Below, piece by piece: positions 41,452-49,580 of a DNA stretch of 51,536 bases. The first letter of the stretch is position 1. Each line of letters begins with the position of its first letter. The notes below the pieces were generated by a model. The model did no database searches, was not told where the DNA came from, and saw only the letters and a list, made by a program, of their open reading frames with translations. Source of the DNA: Verrucomicrobiota bacterium (lineage in GTDB: Bacteria > Verrucomicrobiota > Verrucomicrobiia > Chthoniobacterales > UBA10450); NCBI GenBank assembly GCA_003220155.1, contig QHRO01000244.1:1-51536 (forward strand), read 5' to 3'. A program made the position numbers and the translations under genes.

Positions 41452-41991
41452 ATGGCAATGGGCCCAAGCTGGTATCTCCGCAAATACGATGACGGCGGCA
41501 TTTTTGGCCCGTTGCCATTTGATCAACTGTCACGCTGGGCCTCGAAGGCGCGAGTAGCCCCACGCGATCTCGTTTCCTCGGACCAGGAAACCTGGATGAA
41601 AGCACCGATGCTCTCGGAGCTGGGAATGGATTGGCTGGTGGAGGTGACGAGCGAGCGGTACTACGGGCCGACAACGTTAGGAGCAATCAATGAATTCGTT
41701 CGGCTGGGCGAAGTAACCCCGGAAAATTTTGTCATCAACACGTGCGACGGATCGCGCCGAAAAATCCAGGAGATCACTCCATTTTTCCCTAACCAGATTG
41801 AAGAGGGCGATGCCTTGGTCGAACAAACGCCCGCGGCCACGGGCATGTCGATCAAGTTCGAGGAACGAATTCGCGATCTGGAGCGAAGTCTGGGAGAGGA
41901 ACGACGCGCTTTGCACGAAGCGGAAGCCCGCTACCGCGAACTCGAACAGCGCTATCAGGAATTGCTGGCGGCTTCGCCTGCTCAATCGTAG
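41452..41991 (+). CDS. Tandem GYF_2-like domain protein with C-terminal coiled coil
   Basis: 179 residues. The first GYF_2-like domain (residues ~6-60) has WYLRKYDDGGIFGPLPFDQL and DQETWMKAPMLSELGMDW. The second (~62-105) is a diverged repeat: WLVEVTSERYYGPTTLGAIN and VTPENFVINTCDGSRR. The C-terminal ~50 residues form a coiled coil (FEERIRDLERSLGEERRALH). GYF_2 domains in bacteria usually sit on membrane proteins; here no membrane segment is seen. The function is unknown. It starts three bases after the LysM gene stop. Confidence 0.8.
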   Translation: MAMGPSWYLRKYDDGGIFGPLPFDQLSRWASKARVAPRDLVSSDQETWMKAPMLSELGMDWLVEVTSERYYGPTTLGAINEFVRLGEVTPENFVINTCDGSRRKIQEITPFFPNQIEEGDALVEQTPAATGMSIKFEERIRDLERSLGEERRALHEAEARYRELEQRYQELLAASPAQS

Positions 41992-42108
41992 CGCTCCTTA
42001 CAAATTAGGTTGGGGCGAATTGTAGGGGCGTTTGTACTACTGTCGCTCGCAATGTTGTTTTTCTGGGAGATTTTGGCGTTCCGATCGTGCACTCGACCCG
42101 TCTGCTTT

Positions 42109-42190
42109 GTCATGTCGAGCGAAAGTCGAGACATCTCTTGCTATTCCTTTTCCAAGAAGTCAGAGATTCCTCGACTGCGCTCGGAATGAC
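42109..42190. repeat. Family A palindrome, copy 6
   Basis: GTCATGTCGAGCGAAAGTCGA to GACTGCGCTCGGAATGAC, with a CTATTCCTTTTCCAAGAAG centre. It is the plain form without the 14-bp module. The gap 41992-42365 contains this element and a family I inverted repeat (42271-42354), and no gene. Confidence 0.85.
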
Positions 42191-42270
42191 AAAAGGCTGT
42201 TCACGCGAGGTAAATCTGCTTTGTGGGGCGGTTTCACCGTGCCGGTCAGACGCCGCATCTTTCAAATTCT

Positions 42271-42354
42271 GGTAGGGCGAGACTCTGTCGAGCTGGCGAA
42301 ACGCTCTAGGACTACGAACCTGAAAACGCGGCTCCGCAGAGCGTCGCCCTACCA
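42271..42354. repeat. Family I inverted repeat, copy 2
   Basis: GGTAGGGCGAGACTCTGTCG on the left and GCTCCGCAGAGCGTCGCCCT then ACC on the right, as at 26361-26437. It ends 12 bases before the stop of the ABC transporter. Confidence 0.7.
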
Positions 42355-42365
42355 AAAAAGCGGTC

Positions 42366-44108
42366 TCACATCGGTACTGGCTCGATCTCGGGTATCTCCA
42401 GCAAACTTTGTTCGCACAGGCGCGCGTATTTTCCACCGAGCGCCAGCAATTGCTCGTGAGTGCCGCGCTCGATGATGCGACCGCGATCGAGCACCAGAAT
42501 TTTATCGGCGTGCACGATGGTCGAGAGGCGATGCGCGATGACGATTGAGGTCCGATGAAACATTAGATTCTCCAGGGCTTCCTGAATTAGCCGCTCGGTC
42601 GCCGTGTCCACGCTGGCGGTCGCTTCGTCCAGAATCAAAATCGGCGGATCTTTCAGGAGCGCGCGCGCAATCGAAAGCCGTTGCTTTTCCCCGACGCTCA
42701 GTTTCACTCCGCGCTCCCCCACCACGCTGCTCAATCCATTTTGTAATAGCTCAATGAAATTGCGGGCGTTCGCCGCTTCCGCTGCTTCCGTCAGTTCGTC
42801 ATCAGTGGCCCCCGGTTTTCCTATTTGCAGGTTTTCGCGAATAGTGCCGTTGAAGAGAAAACTTTCCTGCGTCACCATCCCGATCTTCTGCCGCAGTTCG
42901 CGGATGTTGAGGTCCTGAATCGATTGTCCGTCGATCAAAATTTCGCCCTCCTCAAACTCGTAGAAGCGTGTCAGCAAATTGATCAAAGTGGACTTTCCCG
43001 CGCCGGTCTTGCCAACCAATGCAATAGTTTCACCGGGGCGCGCATGAAATGAGACATTGCTGAGCGCTGGCAACTCTGTGCCGTAGCTAAAGCTGACGTC
43101 TCGAAATTCAATCTCGCCTCGCACTTCACGACCAAATTTATGTCCACGTTGCGACTCGGCCGGTTCGTCGATGATTTCGAAGACGCGCTCGCCTGCCGCC
43201 CGTCCGGCTTGGATCAGTTGGTTGAGCTGATGCAATTTGCCCACAGGCTCGTAGAGAAAACCGGACAGCAAAAGGAAGGCCCCGAGATCGCCCAGCTGAA
43301 TCGCCTTGGACAGAATATCTTGTGTTCCTACCGCTACCACCAAGAGAACGCCGAGGGAGCCGAACAAATACATCGAGGGGTTGTAGACTGCCCATACTTT
43401 CATCACCACGAGAGTGGCGCGCCGCAAAGCGTCACTCGCTCGGTTAAAGCGAATGTGTTCCTCGCGCTCGCGCACAAAGCTCTTGATCTGACGAATGCCG
43501 GAAAGGTTGTCGTGCAACAGCGAATTCATGGAGGAGGCGGCGCCGCGTTGTAATCGATAACGTCGGTGCGCCGTGAGCGTGTACCACAGCGCGCCACCGG
43601 CCAGAAAAGGCACTGGTGCCAAGCCGACGAGCGCGAGTTTTGGGCTTAGGTAAAACATTCCCGCGAGCACGATGATGATTTGTAAAACTGCCACCGTTCC
43701 CTGCTCGATTCCGTCAATGAGCATGCGCTCGACGGAGGTTACGTCCTCTAAGATTCGCGTCATTAGATCGCCGGTGGCGCGGTTATCGAACCAGCGCAGC
43801 GGCAACAGTTGAATGTGCGAATACAAATCGCTGCGCAGATCGAAGATGACTTTTTGCTCGAAAGTGTTGTTAAGGAGAAGGCGCAAAGAATTGAGCCCGT
43901 TTTGCAGCAAGGCTGCGACCGCTGCCACCGCCAAAAGCGGCAGCAGACGCTCAGGATGATGCCCGGTCACAACTTCATCGAGGATCCATTTTGTAACCGC
44001 CGGAAAAACAATCAGCATCAACGTGCCGGTAATGGCACACGCCATCATCGCGAACGCGAGCAGCGGGTAACGTTTCAAATAAACAAAGACGCGCCAGACC
44101 GTATTCAT
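42366..44108 (-). CDS. ABC transporter, MsbA/lipid A exporter-like, fused ATPase and membrane domain
   Basis: Homodimeric half-transporter of 580 residues. The N-terminal membrane domain has six helices (for example FAMMACAITGTLMLIVFPAV). The C-terminal ATPase has Walker A ALVGKTGAGKSTLINLLTRF, the Q-loop GMVTQESFLFNGTIRENL, the signature LSVGEKQRLSIARALL, Walker B ILILDEATASVD and the H-loop IVIAHRLSTI. It may flip lipid A or another lipid. The MsbA name is by similarity only. It is divergent from the MOSC gene. No gene for a partner subunit is adjacent, so a homodimer is likely. Confidence 0.93.
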   Translation of the reverse strand: MNTVWRVFVYLKRYPLLAFAMMACAITGTLMLIVFPAVTKWILDEVVTGHHPERLLPLLAVAAVAALLQNGLNSLRLLLNNTFEQKVIFDLRSDLYSHIQLLPLRWFDNRATGDLMTRILEDVTSVERMLIDGIEQGTVAVLQIIIVLAGMFYLSPKLALVGLAPVPFLAGGALWYTLTAHRRYRLQRGAASSMNSLLHDNLSGIRQIKSFVREREEHIRFNRASDALRRATLVVMKVWAVYNPSMYLFGSLGVLLVVAVGTQDILSKAIQLGDLGAFLLLSGFLYEPVGKLHQLNQLIQAGRAAGERVFEIIDEPAESQRGHKFGREVRGEIEFRDVSFSYGTELPALSNVSFHARPGETIALVGKTGAGKSTLINLLTRFYEFEEGEILIDGQSIQDLNIRELRQKIGMVTQESFLFNGTIRENLQIGKPGATDDELTEAAEAANARNFIELLQNGLSSVVGERGVKLSVGEKQRLSIARALLKDPPILILDEATASVDTATERLIQEALENLMFHRTSIVIAHRLSTIVHADKILVLDRGRIIERGTHEQLLALGGKYARLCEQSLLEIPEIEPVPM

Positions 44109-44202
44109 GTAGTGATCTCGGCACCTCTGCCGATAAATTCACAATTCCACAGGCTGCAATGCTGTGCCACTGTCAGTCACAGGTTTCTGCTGTTCTTCCG
44201 AC

Positions 44203-44709
44203 GTGAAAATCGAACAAATCTTCATTTCATCCGAACACAATTTCGTCGGCCACTACGGCCAGCCGCCAGGAACGTCGCCGCTCGTTGAGAAGGAACGAAT
44301 CAAGTGTGTCACGGGCAAGGGTTTGCTCGGGGACCGCTACTTTAATCATGCTGAAGATTACAAAGGCCAGATCACATTTTTTGCCGCGGAGGTTTTCGAG
44401 CGGCTCTGCACCCACTTTGGAATCAGGGAGAAACCGGCGGGCGTTTTGCGCCGCAACGTTATCGTCTCCGGGGTCGATCTTCTTTCGCTTATCGGTTGTG
44501 AGTTTGAAATTCAAGGTGTGAGGTTTCGAGGGACGCAGCATTGCGCACCCTGTGAATGGATGGATGTCGCCTTCGCCCCGGGCGCGAAAGAATTTCTCAA
44601 GGAAAACGCGGGCCTGCGCGCAAAAATTCTAAGCGATGGCGAACTCCACCTCGGCGACGCACAGCTTCGAATTGTGAAGGACGTTGAAGCGTTGGTGTCG
44701 AACGCCTAA
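44203..44709 (+). CDS. MOSC domain protein
   Basis: 168 residues from GTG 44203 (MKIEQIFISSEHNFVGHYGQ); the frame is open back to 44164 without a sensible start. MOSC domains carry a conserved cysteine and bind molybdenum cofactor sulfide or related ligands. Here the block GTQHCAPCEWMDVAFAPGA holds the likely cysteine, and GLLGDRYFNHAEDYKGQITF and RRNVIVSGVDLLSLIGCEF are typical. It is a stand-alone domain. The substrate is unknown; YiiM-type proteins detoxify N-hydroxylated compounds. Confidence 0.9.
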   Translation: MKIEQIFISSEHNFVGHYGQPPGTSPLVEKERIKCVTGKGLLGDRYFNHAEDYKGQITFFAAEVFERLCTHFGIREKPAGVLRRNVIVSGVDLLSLIGCEFEIQGVRFRGTQHCAPCEWMDVAFAPGAKEFLKENAGLRAKILSDGELHLGDAQLRIVKDVEALVSNA

Positions 44710-44742
44710 AACTGACTCGTCGTGCGAATCAAACATGATCGC

Positions 44743-44840
44743 CCATCGAGGTGGATCGTGCGTTTCGTCGCGCGATGCCAAACAATTGCGGCTTCCGCCG
44801 CCTAACTAACATCGAGCAAGGGACTGCTCGATCCACCTCA
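44743..44840. repeat. Family K inverted repeat (CGAGGTGGATCGTGCG)
   Basis: Left arm CGAGGTGGATCGTG and right arm GCTCGATCCACCTC surround GCGATGCCAAACAATTGCGG. It lies between the MOSC gene and the convergent dehydrogenase and overlaps the latter's stop by a few bases. Similar ATCGTGCGTTGTGATGC and AATTGCGGCTTG text follows mqnC at 33540-33580. Confidence 0.65.
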
Positions 44841-45734
44841 CACATGATCGCCACCGTGCTGGTGACGGTTCTTGAAGGTCAACTCGGCAATGCCTGATTT
44901 GTCGAGTTCGCCCAACCCTTCCGCGATCATAGCGTCGTACTGCTGTTTGGTGGCCCGAGCGAGCGGAAGATCCAGCTCAAGTTCGCCCGCGAGATCGAGC
45001 GCGATACCGCTGTCTTTGGCGGCGTGCGCGGCCGAGAAAAAACAGCTATGTTCGCGGTTTTGCATGTCTTCGCCGTCCGTTTGCAAAACGCGCGAGGCCG
45101 CGCCGGTTTCAGAAAAAACTTCGCGCAATATTGTAAGATCAAGGCCCATCGCTTCGCCCAGGCCAAGACCTTCGGCAAGGCCGGCAGTATTGATGTTCAT
45201 TACCATGTTGACCAGCGCCTTTATCTTGGCAGCTTCCCCCGCTTTCCCGAAGTAACGGATGGTTTTCCCAAGTTTTTCCAGAACCGGTTGCGCGGAACGA
45301 AACGCCTCCTTATCACCGCCGCACATCAAATAAAGGTAACCATCGCGCGCCTGCGTGATACTCGATGCCATGCACGCTTCGAGGGAACGCGCACCGGCTT
45401 TCCCGGCCAGTTCTTCCACTTCAAGGTGCACCCGTGGCGTAATGGTCGCGCAATTGATAAATAACTTGCCTCTCGCGTTCACCAGCAGGCTGTCGCCCGA
45501 TTTCGCAAAAATCTTTCGCATCGCCGCATCATCGCTTACGACGGTAATAATGACCTCCGACTCGCCCGTCACTTCGGAAAGATCCTGGCAGGCGGCGCAG
45601 CGCAGTTCGTCGGCCAGCTTCGTCGCTGCCGCTCGATTTACATCGTAAACAGCCGTTACGTGAACGCCGCAATCAACCAGTCGGCGCGCCATATTCGCGC
45701 CCATTCTGCCAACACCAACAAAACCAACGTTCAT
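44838..45734 (-). CDS. Beta-hydroxyacid dehydrogenase (3-hydroxyisobutyrate dehydrogenase family)
   Basis: NAD(P)-linked oxidation or reduction of a small beta-hydroxyacid. The 298-residue protein has the Rossmann start MNVGFVGVGRMGANMARRL, the substrate-binding block INCATITPRVHLEVE, a variant of the DAPVSGG loop (LEACMASSITQARDGYLYLM), the catalytic lysine in KIKALVNMVMNINTAGLAEG, and the C-terminal DSGIALDLAGELELDLPL. The usual DAPxSGG motif is replaced by EACMASS, so the preferred substrate may differ from hydroxyisobutyrate (tartronate semialdehyde and glyoxylate are alternatives). It is a single-gene unit. Confidence 0.9.
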   Translation of the reverse strand: MNVGFVGVGRMGANMARRLVDCGVHVTAVYDVNRAAATKLADELRCAACQDLSEVTGESEVIITVVSDDAAMRKIFAKSGDSLLVNARGKLFINCATITPRVHLEVEELAGKAGARSLEACMASSITQARDGYLYLMCGGDKEAFRSAQPVLEKLGKTIRYFGKAGEAAKIKALVNMVMNINTAGLAEGLGLGEAMGLDLTILREVFSETGAASRVLQTDGEDMQNREHSCFFSAAHAAKDSGIALDLAGELELDLPLARATKQQYDAMIAEGLGELDKSGIAELTFKNRHQHGGDHV

Positions 45735-45753
45735 GTGATTACTCTTTCATTCT

Positions 45754-45848
45754 GTCATGTCGAGCGAAGTCGAGACATCTCTTACTATTTCGCTGATCCT
45801 GCTGGAGTCGACTAAAACAAGAGATTCCTCCACTTGGGTCGGAATGAC
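45754..45848. repeat. Family A palindrome, copy 7
   Basis: GTCATGTCGAGCGAAGTCGA at the left and CCACTTGGGTCGGAATGAC at the right, with a centre like that of copy 6. It lies between two minus-strand genes, ending 10 bases before the stop of the MBL gene. Confidence 0.85.
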
Positions 45849-45857
45849 AAAAGGACT

Positions 45858-46655
45858 TCACACGCGTCCCGCAAAAAACGGGTTGTGCTGTTTTTCTTCT
45901 CCCACCGTCGTAAGCGGCCCGTGCCCCGGACAAATGACCGTCTCGTTCGGCAAGGTCAGAATTTTTTCCAGATTATTTTTTATTGCATCTTTGTAGGAAA
46001 CATTTCCGCCGCCCATTGAGCCGGCAAAAATTGAATCGCCCACAATCGCGACCGGACGCGCCAGTCCAGCAACAAAGAAGGTCATTCCTCCGCGGGAATG
46101 CCCCCAGGTCAGCAACGCTTTTATTTTCAAATTGCCAACGTTGAATTCATGACCTTCGGGAATTGTTTCTGCGCCCGGAATGGATTCGCGTTCGGAAATA
46201 TAAACCGGCGCGCCGGTTTCTTTTTTTAACCGCCCCAGATCGGCTATGTGATCGGTGTGCGCATGCGTTAAGAGGATCAGTTTGACCGCCAATTTCTCCT
46301 TCGCGACTCGATCGAGGATCGGACGACAGTCGGCACCAGTATCGAAGGCAATGGCTTTGCGCGATTTCGGGTCCGATACCAGGAACGCATTTACCCGCAT
46401 GTCATGGAACGGCGTGTTGAGCACGGCCAGACCATCAATCTCACGCGCAGCCGGTCGATATTCGTTCTGCGCGAGATCGTTTAGCGCGCGCGCGCCAAGC
46501 CCAAGCACCGGCGCCACGCGAAAGAGTGCCAGCTCATCAAAATGTCCACTGCGCAATTTTCGTATCGTATTCGCGTCCAGGCGCGCTTTTTCCGCCAGAT
46601 CTGAATCGGAAATTTCCAAGACGTCGCTGAAATTATCCTCGAGTGGAATGTTCAT
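45858..46655 (-). CDS. MBL-fold hydrolase with N-terminal HTH-like domain
   Basis: 265 residues. Residues 1-55 look like a helix-turn-helix of the XRE type (VLEISDSDLAEKARLDANTI, then RKLRSGHFDELALFRVAPVL). The rest is a glyoxalase II-like metallo-beta-lactamase fold with the zinc motif LLTHAHTDHIADLGRL, the second His in WGHSRGG, the aspartate in AIVGDSIFAG, and the last His in CPGHGPLTTVGEEKQH. The family includes glyoxalase II, persulfide dioxygenase and others. The fusion to an HTH is unusual and suggests a substrate-linked regulatory role. No further partner is adjacent. Confidence 0.85.
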   Translation of the reverse strand: MNIPLEDNFSDVLEISDSDLAEKARLDANTIRKLRSGHFDELALFRVAPVLGLGARALNDLAQNEYRPAAREIDGLAVLNTPFHDMRVNAFLVSDPKSRKAIAFDTGADCRPILDRVAKEKLAVKLILLTHAHTDHIADLGRLKKETGAPVYISERESIPGAETIPEGHEFNVGNLKIKALLTWGHSRGGMTFFVAGLARPVAIVGDSIFAGSMGGGNVSYKDAIKNNLEKILTLPNETVICPGHGPLTTVGEEKQHNPFFAGRV

Positions 46656-46670
46656 GCGCCAGTATGTTTA

Positions 46671-46800
46671 GCTCCCTTGGGAGCGGGATGTTTATAGTCT
46701 ATCGTCCCAAGAACAGCCAAGCTCCATCGGAGCGAAGTTTGCGGATGCGCGATCATTCGTGTGTAGGCGTTAGCCATTCATGCATTCATAGGCTACGAGA
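46671..46800. repeat. Family H repeat (AGCTCCCTTGGGAGCGGGATG)
   Basis: GCTCCCTTGGGAGC is a palindrome followed by GGGATGTTTATAG, CCAAGCTCCATCGGAGCGAAG and GTGTGTAGGCGTTAGCC. It lies in the gap between the MBL gene and lipB. No gene is seen. Confidence 0.6.
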
Positions 46801-46819
46801 ACTCTAAGCATGGCGCTGC

Positions 46820-47557
46820 CTACGGCGCTGGCGGAACGCGCAACTCCGGGATCTTACGGGCAACCAACTTTTCAAACGCCGCCGCTACTTCGATAACGGA
46901 AACGGATCTTCGGGTCTCTGTTTCAATTGATGTCATGGCAACGTTCGAAATTCCGCACGGCGTGATCTGATCGAATGGCGAGAGATCGCCGCACACATTT
47001 AGTGCGAACCCATGCATGGTGATCCAATGCCGAACACCTACGCCGATGGACGCGATTTTTCTTTCCTGAACCCAAACACCGGTCAATCCTTCGCAACGTT
47101 GCGCTTTAATTTCGAACTCGCCCAAAAATTCGATCAGCAATCCTTCAATCCAACGCAAATATTTGTGCAAGTCCTGACCATAATTGCGTAGATCGATAAT
47201 GGGATAACCCATTAACTGGCCTGGCCCGTGATAGGTCGCCTGCCCGCCACGATTGATTTGGAAAAACGGATGCGGCAGATGTGAAGCACCGCGCAAGCTG
47301 GTCTGATCCGGTGTCCGGCCAATCGTGTAAACGGGATCGTGCTCGAGTAACAGGATGGTGTCGGCGACGTTTGGATCGTTTCGTTTTTGCGCGACGACTT
47401 TTTCCTGCAACTGCAGCGCGTCCGCAAAATTCATCCGACCGAGCCAGCGCACACCGAGTGGAGGGCGGAGCTCCTGCGACGCCGGAACCGCCAGTCCGGC
47501 TCGGACCGGGCTCGCGGAGCTCGCCCCTCCAAGTCGCGCTGCGACGTCGAGACTCAT
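46820..47557 (-). CDS. lipB: Octanoyltransferase LipB
   Basis: Transfers octanoate from acyl carrier protein to lipoyl domains, the first step of lipoate synthesis. The 245-residue product has the LipB blocks RGGQATYHGPGQLMGYPIID, the catalytic lysine in KIASIGVGVRHW and the active cysteine in FDQITPCGI. The ATG at 47557 overlaps the ruvC stop (ATGA), fixing the start as MSLDVAARLGG. The next residues, ~10-34, are encoded by a family C repeat inserted in frame ([20 protein letters not shown]), and the conserved start GVRWLGRMNFADALQLQEK follows. It is the last gene of the DUF4337-ruvC-lipB operon. lipA is not in view. Confidence 0.95.
   Translation of the reverse strand: MSLDVAARLGGASSASPVRAGLAVPASQELRPPLGVRWLGRMNFADALQLQEKVVAQKRNDPNVADTILLLEHDPVYTIGRTPDQTSLRGASHLPHPFFQINRGGQATYHGPGQLMGYPIIDLRNYGQDLHKYLRWIEGLLIEFLGEFEIKAQRCEGLTGVWVQERKIASIGVGVRHWITMHGFALNVCGDLSPFDQITPCGISNVAMTSIETETRRSVSVIEVAAAFEKLVARKIPELRVPPAP
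47459..47531. repeat. Family C palindrome in frame in lipB
   Basis: 73-bp element with GGAGGGCGGAGCTCCTGCGA at the left, the 14-bp module AGTCCGGCTCGGAC (47493-47506) in the centre, and GCGGAGCTCGCCCCTCC at the right. It encodes a ~25-residue insertion near the LipB N-terminus. The other full copy is at 9406-9479. Confidence 0.85.
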
Positions 47558-48057
47558 ATTTGAGTCGCTCCTGGAATTCCGAGTCGCGCGGCTTCCTGTG
47601 CCCGCAAATGAGTGAGGGCAATCGCCAGCGCATCGGCTGAATCTGCATCCGGTGTTTCGGTTAAGCCGAGCAACGCCCGCATCATGAACGCAACCTGATT
47701 TTTCCGCGCTCCACCGGTTCCAACCGTCGCCTGCTTGATTCGCCTTGGTGCATATTCGAAAATCGGCAAGCCCTTCTCCGCCGCCGCCAGGATGGCGGCA
47801 CCGCGCGCCGCCCCGAGCAAAATCGCAGTTTTGTAACTCTGCACGTAAATGACGGCTTCGAGCGCGCAGCAGTCCGGCTCATGCTCGCGAATCAATTGTG
47901 CCAGACGATCGCGAATCGCCACCAGACAAGCTGAATATTTCACGGAAGTGGCATTATGAATGGTGCCAAAGAAAAGCGCGCGCGATTTTCCATTCTCGCC
48001 GTCAACAATCGCCACTCCGCAATTACGCAACGAAGCATCAATCGCCAGGACACGCAT
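47554..48057 (-). CDS. ruvC: Crossover junction endodeoxyribonuclease RuvC
   Basis: Resolves Holliday junctions with RuvAB. The 167-residue protein has the RNase H-fold acidic residues: Asp in VLAIDASLRNCGVA, Glu in CCALEAVIYV, and the late Asp pair in PDADSADALAIALTHLR. The block YAPRRIKQATVGTGGARKNQ is diagnostic. It begins 3 bases after the DUF4337 stop and overlaps lipB by 4 bases. ruvA and ruvB are not in the window. Confidence 0.96.
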   Translation of the reverse strand: MRVLAIDASLRNCGVAIVDGENGKSRALFFGTIHNATSVKYSACLVAIRDRLAQLIREHEPDCCALEAVIYVQSYKTAILLGAARGAAILAAAEKGLPIFEYAPRRIKQATVGTGGARKNQVAFMMRALLGLTETPDADSADALAIALTHLRAQEAARLGIPGATQI

Positions 48058-48060
48058 GGT

Positions 48061-48588
48061 TCAATGTTGAACAAAACCGAGGACAAGAAAAATGCAGCCA
48101 ATGGAGCCAAAGGTCATACTCACGAGCCAGTAGCGTCTGCGTTTCGTTAGAGCCGAAATCGCCGCAATCGCGATTGCGATTTGAAATAAGGTTACCCCAC
48201 GCGCGAAAACTTCGTGCTGATGAAAGTTTTGTTTTGCTTCCCCTTCCTTCTCACGCGCTTCTTTTTGAATTTCGCTTTGTTCTTCGGAATATTTTGCCGC
48301 CTTCTCGCGATCCGCATCACTCGTGGAACCGGTCAGACTCATTTTGGCATCGAGCACCGAGGCCTTGATTCCCTTCGCTTGATAAAATGCCCACTGATCA
48401 GCTGATTCGATCTGTTTCATCATTGCTTCGTTGGCGTGACTGCCGGAAAGCAATCCGGCAATCGCCGCCAGCACCGCGAGAATGGCCGTGCTCAGTGCCA
48501 CCCACGAGATCCATTTCTCGCCGCCATGTTCTGCGTGAAAATGAATCTCTTCGTGCAAATGTTCGAGCGGGACCTCGGCTTCCTCCAT
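48061..48588 (-). CDS. DUF4337 membrane protein
   Basis: 175 residues: an acidic His-rich N-terminus (MEEAEVPLEHLHEEIHFHAE), a first helix (WVALSTAILAVLAAIAGLL), a charged coiled segment (AAKYSEEQSEIQKEAREKEG), then two C-terminal helices (ARGVTLFQIAIAIAAISAL and YWLVSMTFGSIGCIFLVLG). This matches DUF4337, a family of unknown function. It is upstream of ruvC and probably shares its transcript. Confidence 0.87.
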   Translation of the reverse strand: MEEAEVPLEHLHEEIHFHAEHGGEKWISWVALSTAILAVLAAIAGLLSGSHANEAMMKQIESADQWAFYQAKGIKASVLDAKMSLTGSTSDADREKAAKYSEEQSEIQKEAREKEGEAKQNFHQHEVFARGVTLFQIAIAIAAISALTKRRRYWLVSMTFGSIGCIFLVLGFVQH

Positions 48589-48667
48589 CGCACCTAGCTT
48601 AAAATCACGAACGCCGCGTTCAAGATTGAATCGACAAGCCGAAAGTGCTCGCCGTTAATTGAGAAGA

Positions 48668-49420
48668 ATGGAAGCGACCACGTCGCGAAAACTCAATTGC
48701 CAGATTTGTGGGCGGTCGTTCCTGCCGCAAAACGGCGCCATCGGCGAGAACGTGCGGCCGTCGCTCGCCGAATTCATCAAATCGCAGCGGCCGAACTGGG
48801 ATCCGCAGCAGTTCATTTGCTTCGCCGATCTCGGCGCGTTCCGCCGAGATTACGTTAAACACACGCTCGAGTGTGAAATTGGTGAGCTAACGGCACTCGA
48901 CCACGAAGTCATCGAAAGTCTGCGCGAGCATGAAGTGCTTTCCGAGAACATTGAAAAACAATTCGAGCGCAAACTGACCTTTGGTGAGCGTTTGTCGGAT
49001 AAAATCGCGGAGTTCGGCGGTAGTTGGAAATTCATCATCACTTTCGGCAGTGTTATCGTCGTCTGGGTCGTGCTCAACGCGCTCCTCCTGCTCGACCGCG
49101 GCTTCGATCCTTATCCGTTTATTCTCCTTAATCTGATCCTCTCCTGCCTGGCTGCGTTGCAGGCGCCCGTCATCATGATGAGCCAAAATCGGGCCGAGGC
49201 GCGAGATCGATTGCGGGCGGAAAATGATTACAAGGTCAATCTCAAGGCCGAGCTCGAGATTCGGCATCTGCACGAGAAAATCGATCATCTCCTGCGCCGG
49301 CAATACAACCGGCTCTTCGAGATTCAGCAAATTCAAATCGAACTGCTGGAAGAAATCAGCCAGCGTAAACGCGGTTCTCCTCGCGAGCAACCGCCGCCTC
49401 CTGGTAATTCGTCGGCCTAG
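48668..49420 (+). CDS. DUF1003 membrane protein with N-terminal zinc-finger-like segment
   Basis: 250 residues from ATG 48668 (the frame is open from TTG 48659). An N-terminal CQICGRSFLPQNGAIGENVR segment resembles the cysteine-pair head found in many DUF1003 proteins. The DUF1003 body follows: FGERLSDKIAEFGGSWKFII, TFGSVIVVWVVLNALLLLDR and PYPFILLNLILSCLAALQAP, then MMSQNRAEARDRLRAENDYK and a long helical tail (LEIRHLHEKIDHLLRRQYNR). The family is widely conserved and uncharacterised. It is divergent from the DUF4337-ruvC-lipB operon. A hairpin GCTCGGC/GCCGAGC lies just after it (49440-49458). Confidence 0.92.
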   Translation: MEATTSRKLNCQICGRSFLPQNGAIGENVRPSLAEFIKSQRPNWDPQQFICFADLGAFRRDYVKHTLECEIGELTALDHEVIESLREHEVLSENIEKQFERKLTFGERLSDKIAEFGGSWKFIITFGSVIVVWVVLNALLLLDRGFDPYPFILLNLILSCLAALQAPVIMMSQNRAEARDRLRAENDYKVNLKAELEIRHLHEKIDHLLRRQYNRLFEIQQIQIELLEEISQRKRGSPREQPPPPGNSSA

Positions 49421-49580
49421 CCCGGGATATTTTATATCCGCTCGGCAGAGGGCCGAGCAGCCCCCTTCCAAGCGAATGAGTTTCAGCGCATTCTAAGACG
49501 ATTCTGCGATTACAGTTTGGATCGGTCGAAGTAGCTGTCCTTTCGAACGCATGTTTCGCTGGGCGAGTGAAAAATGCGGG

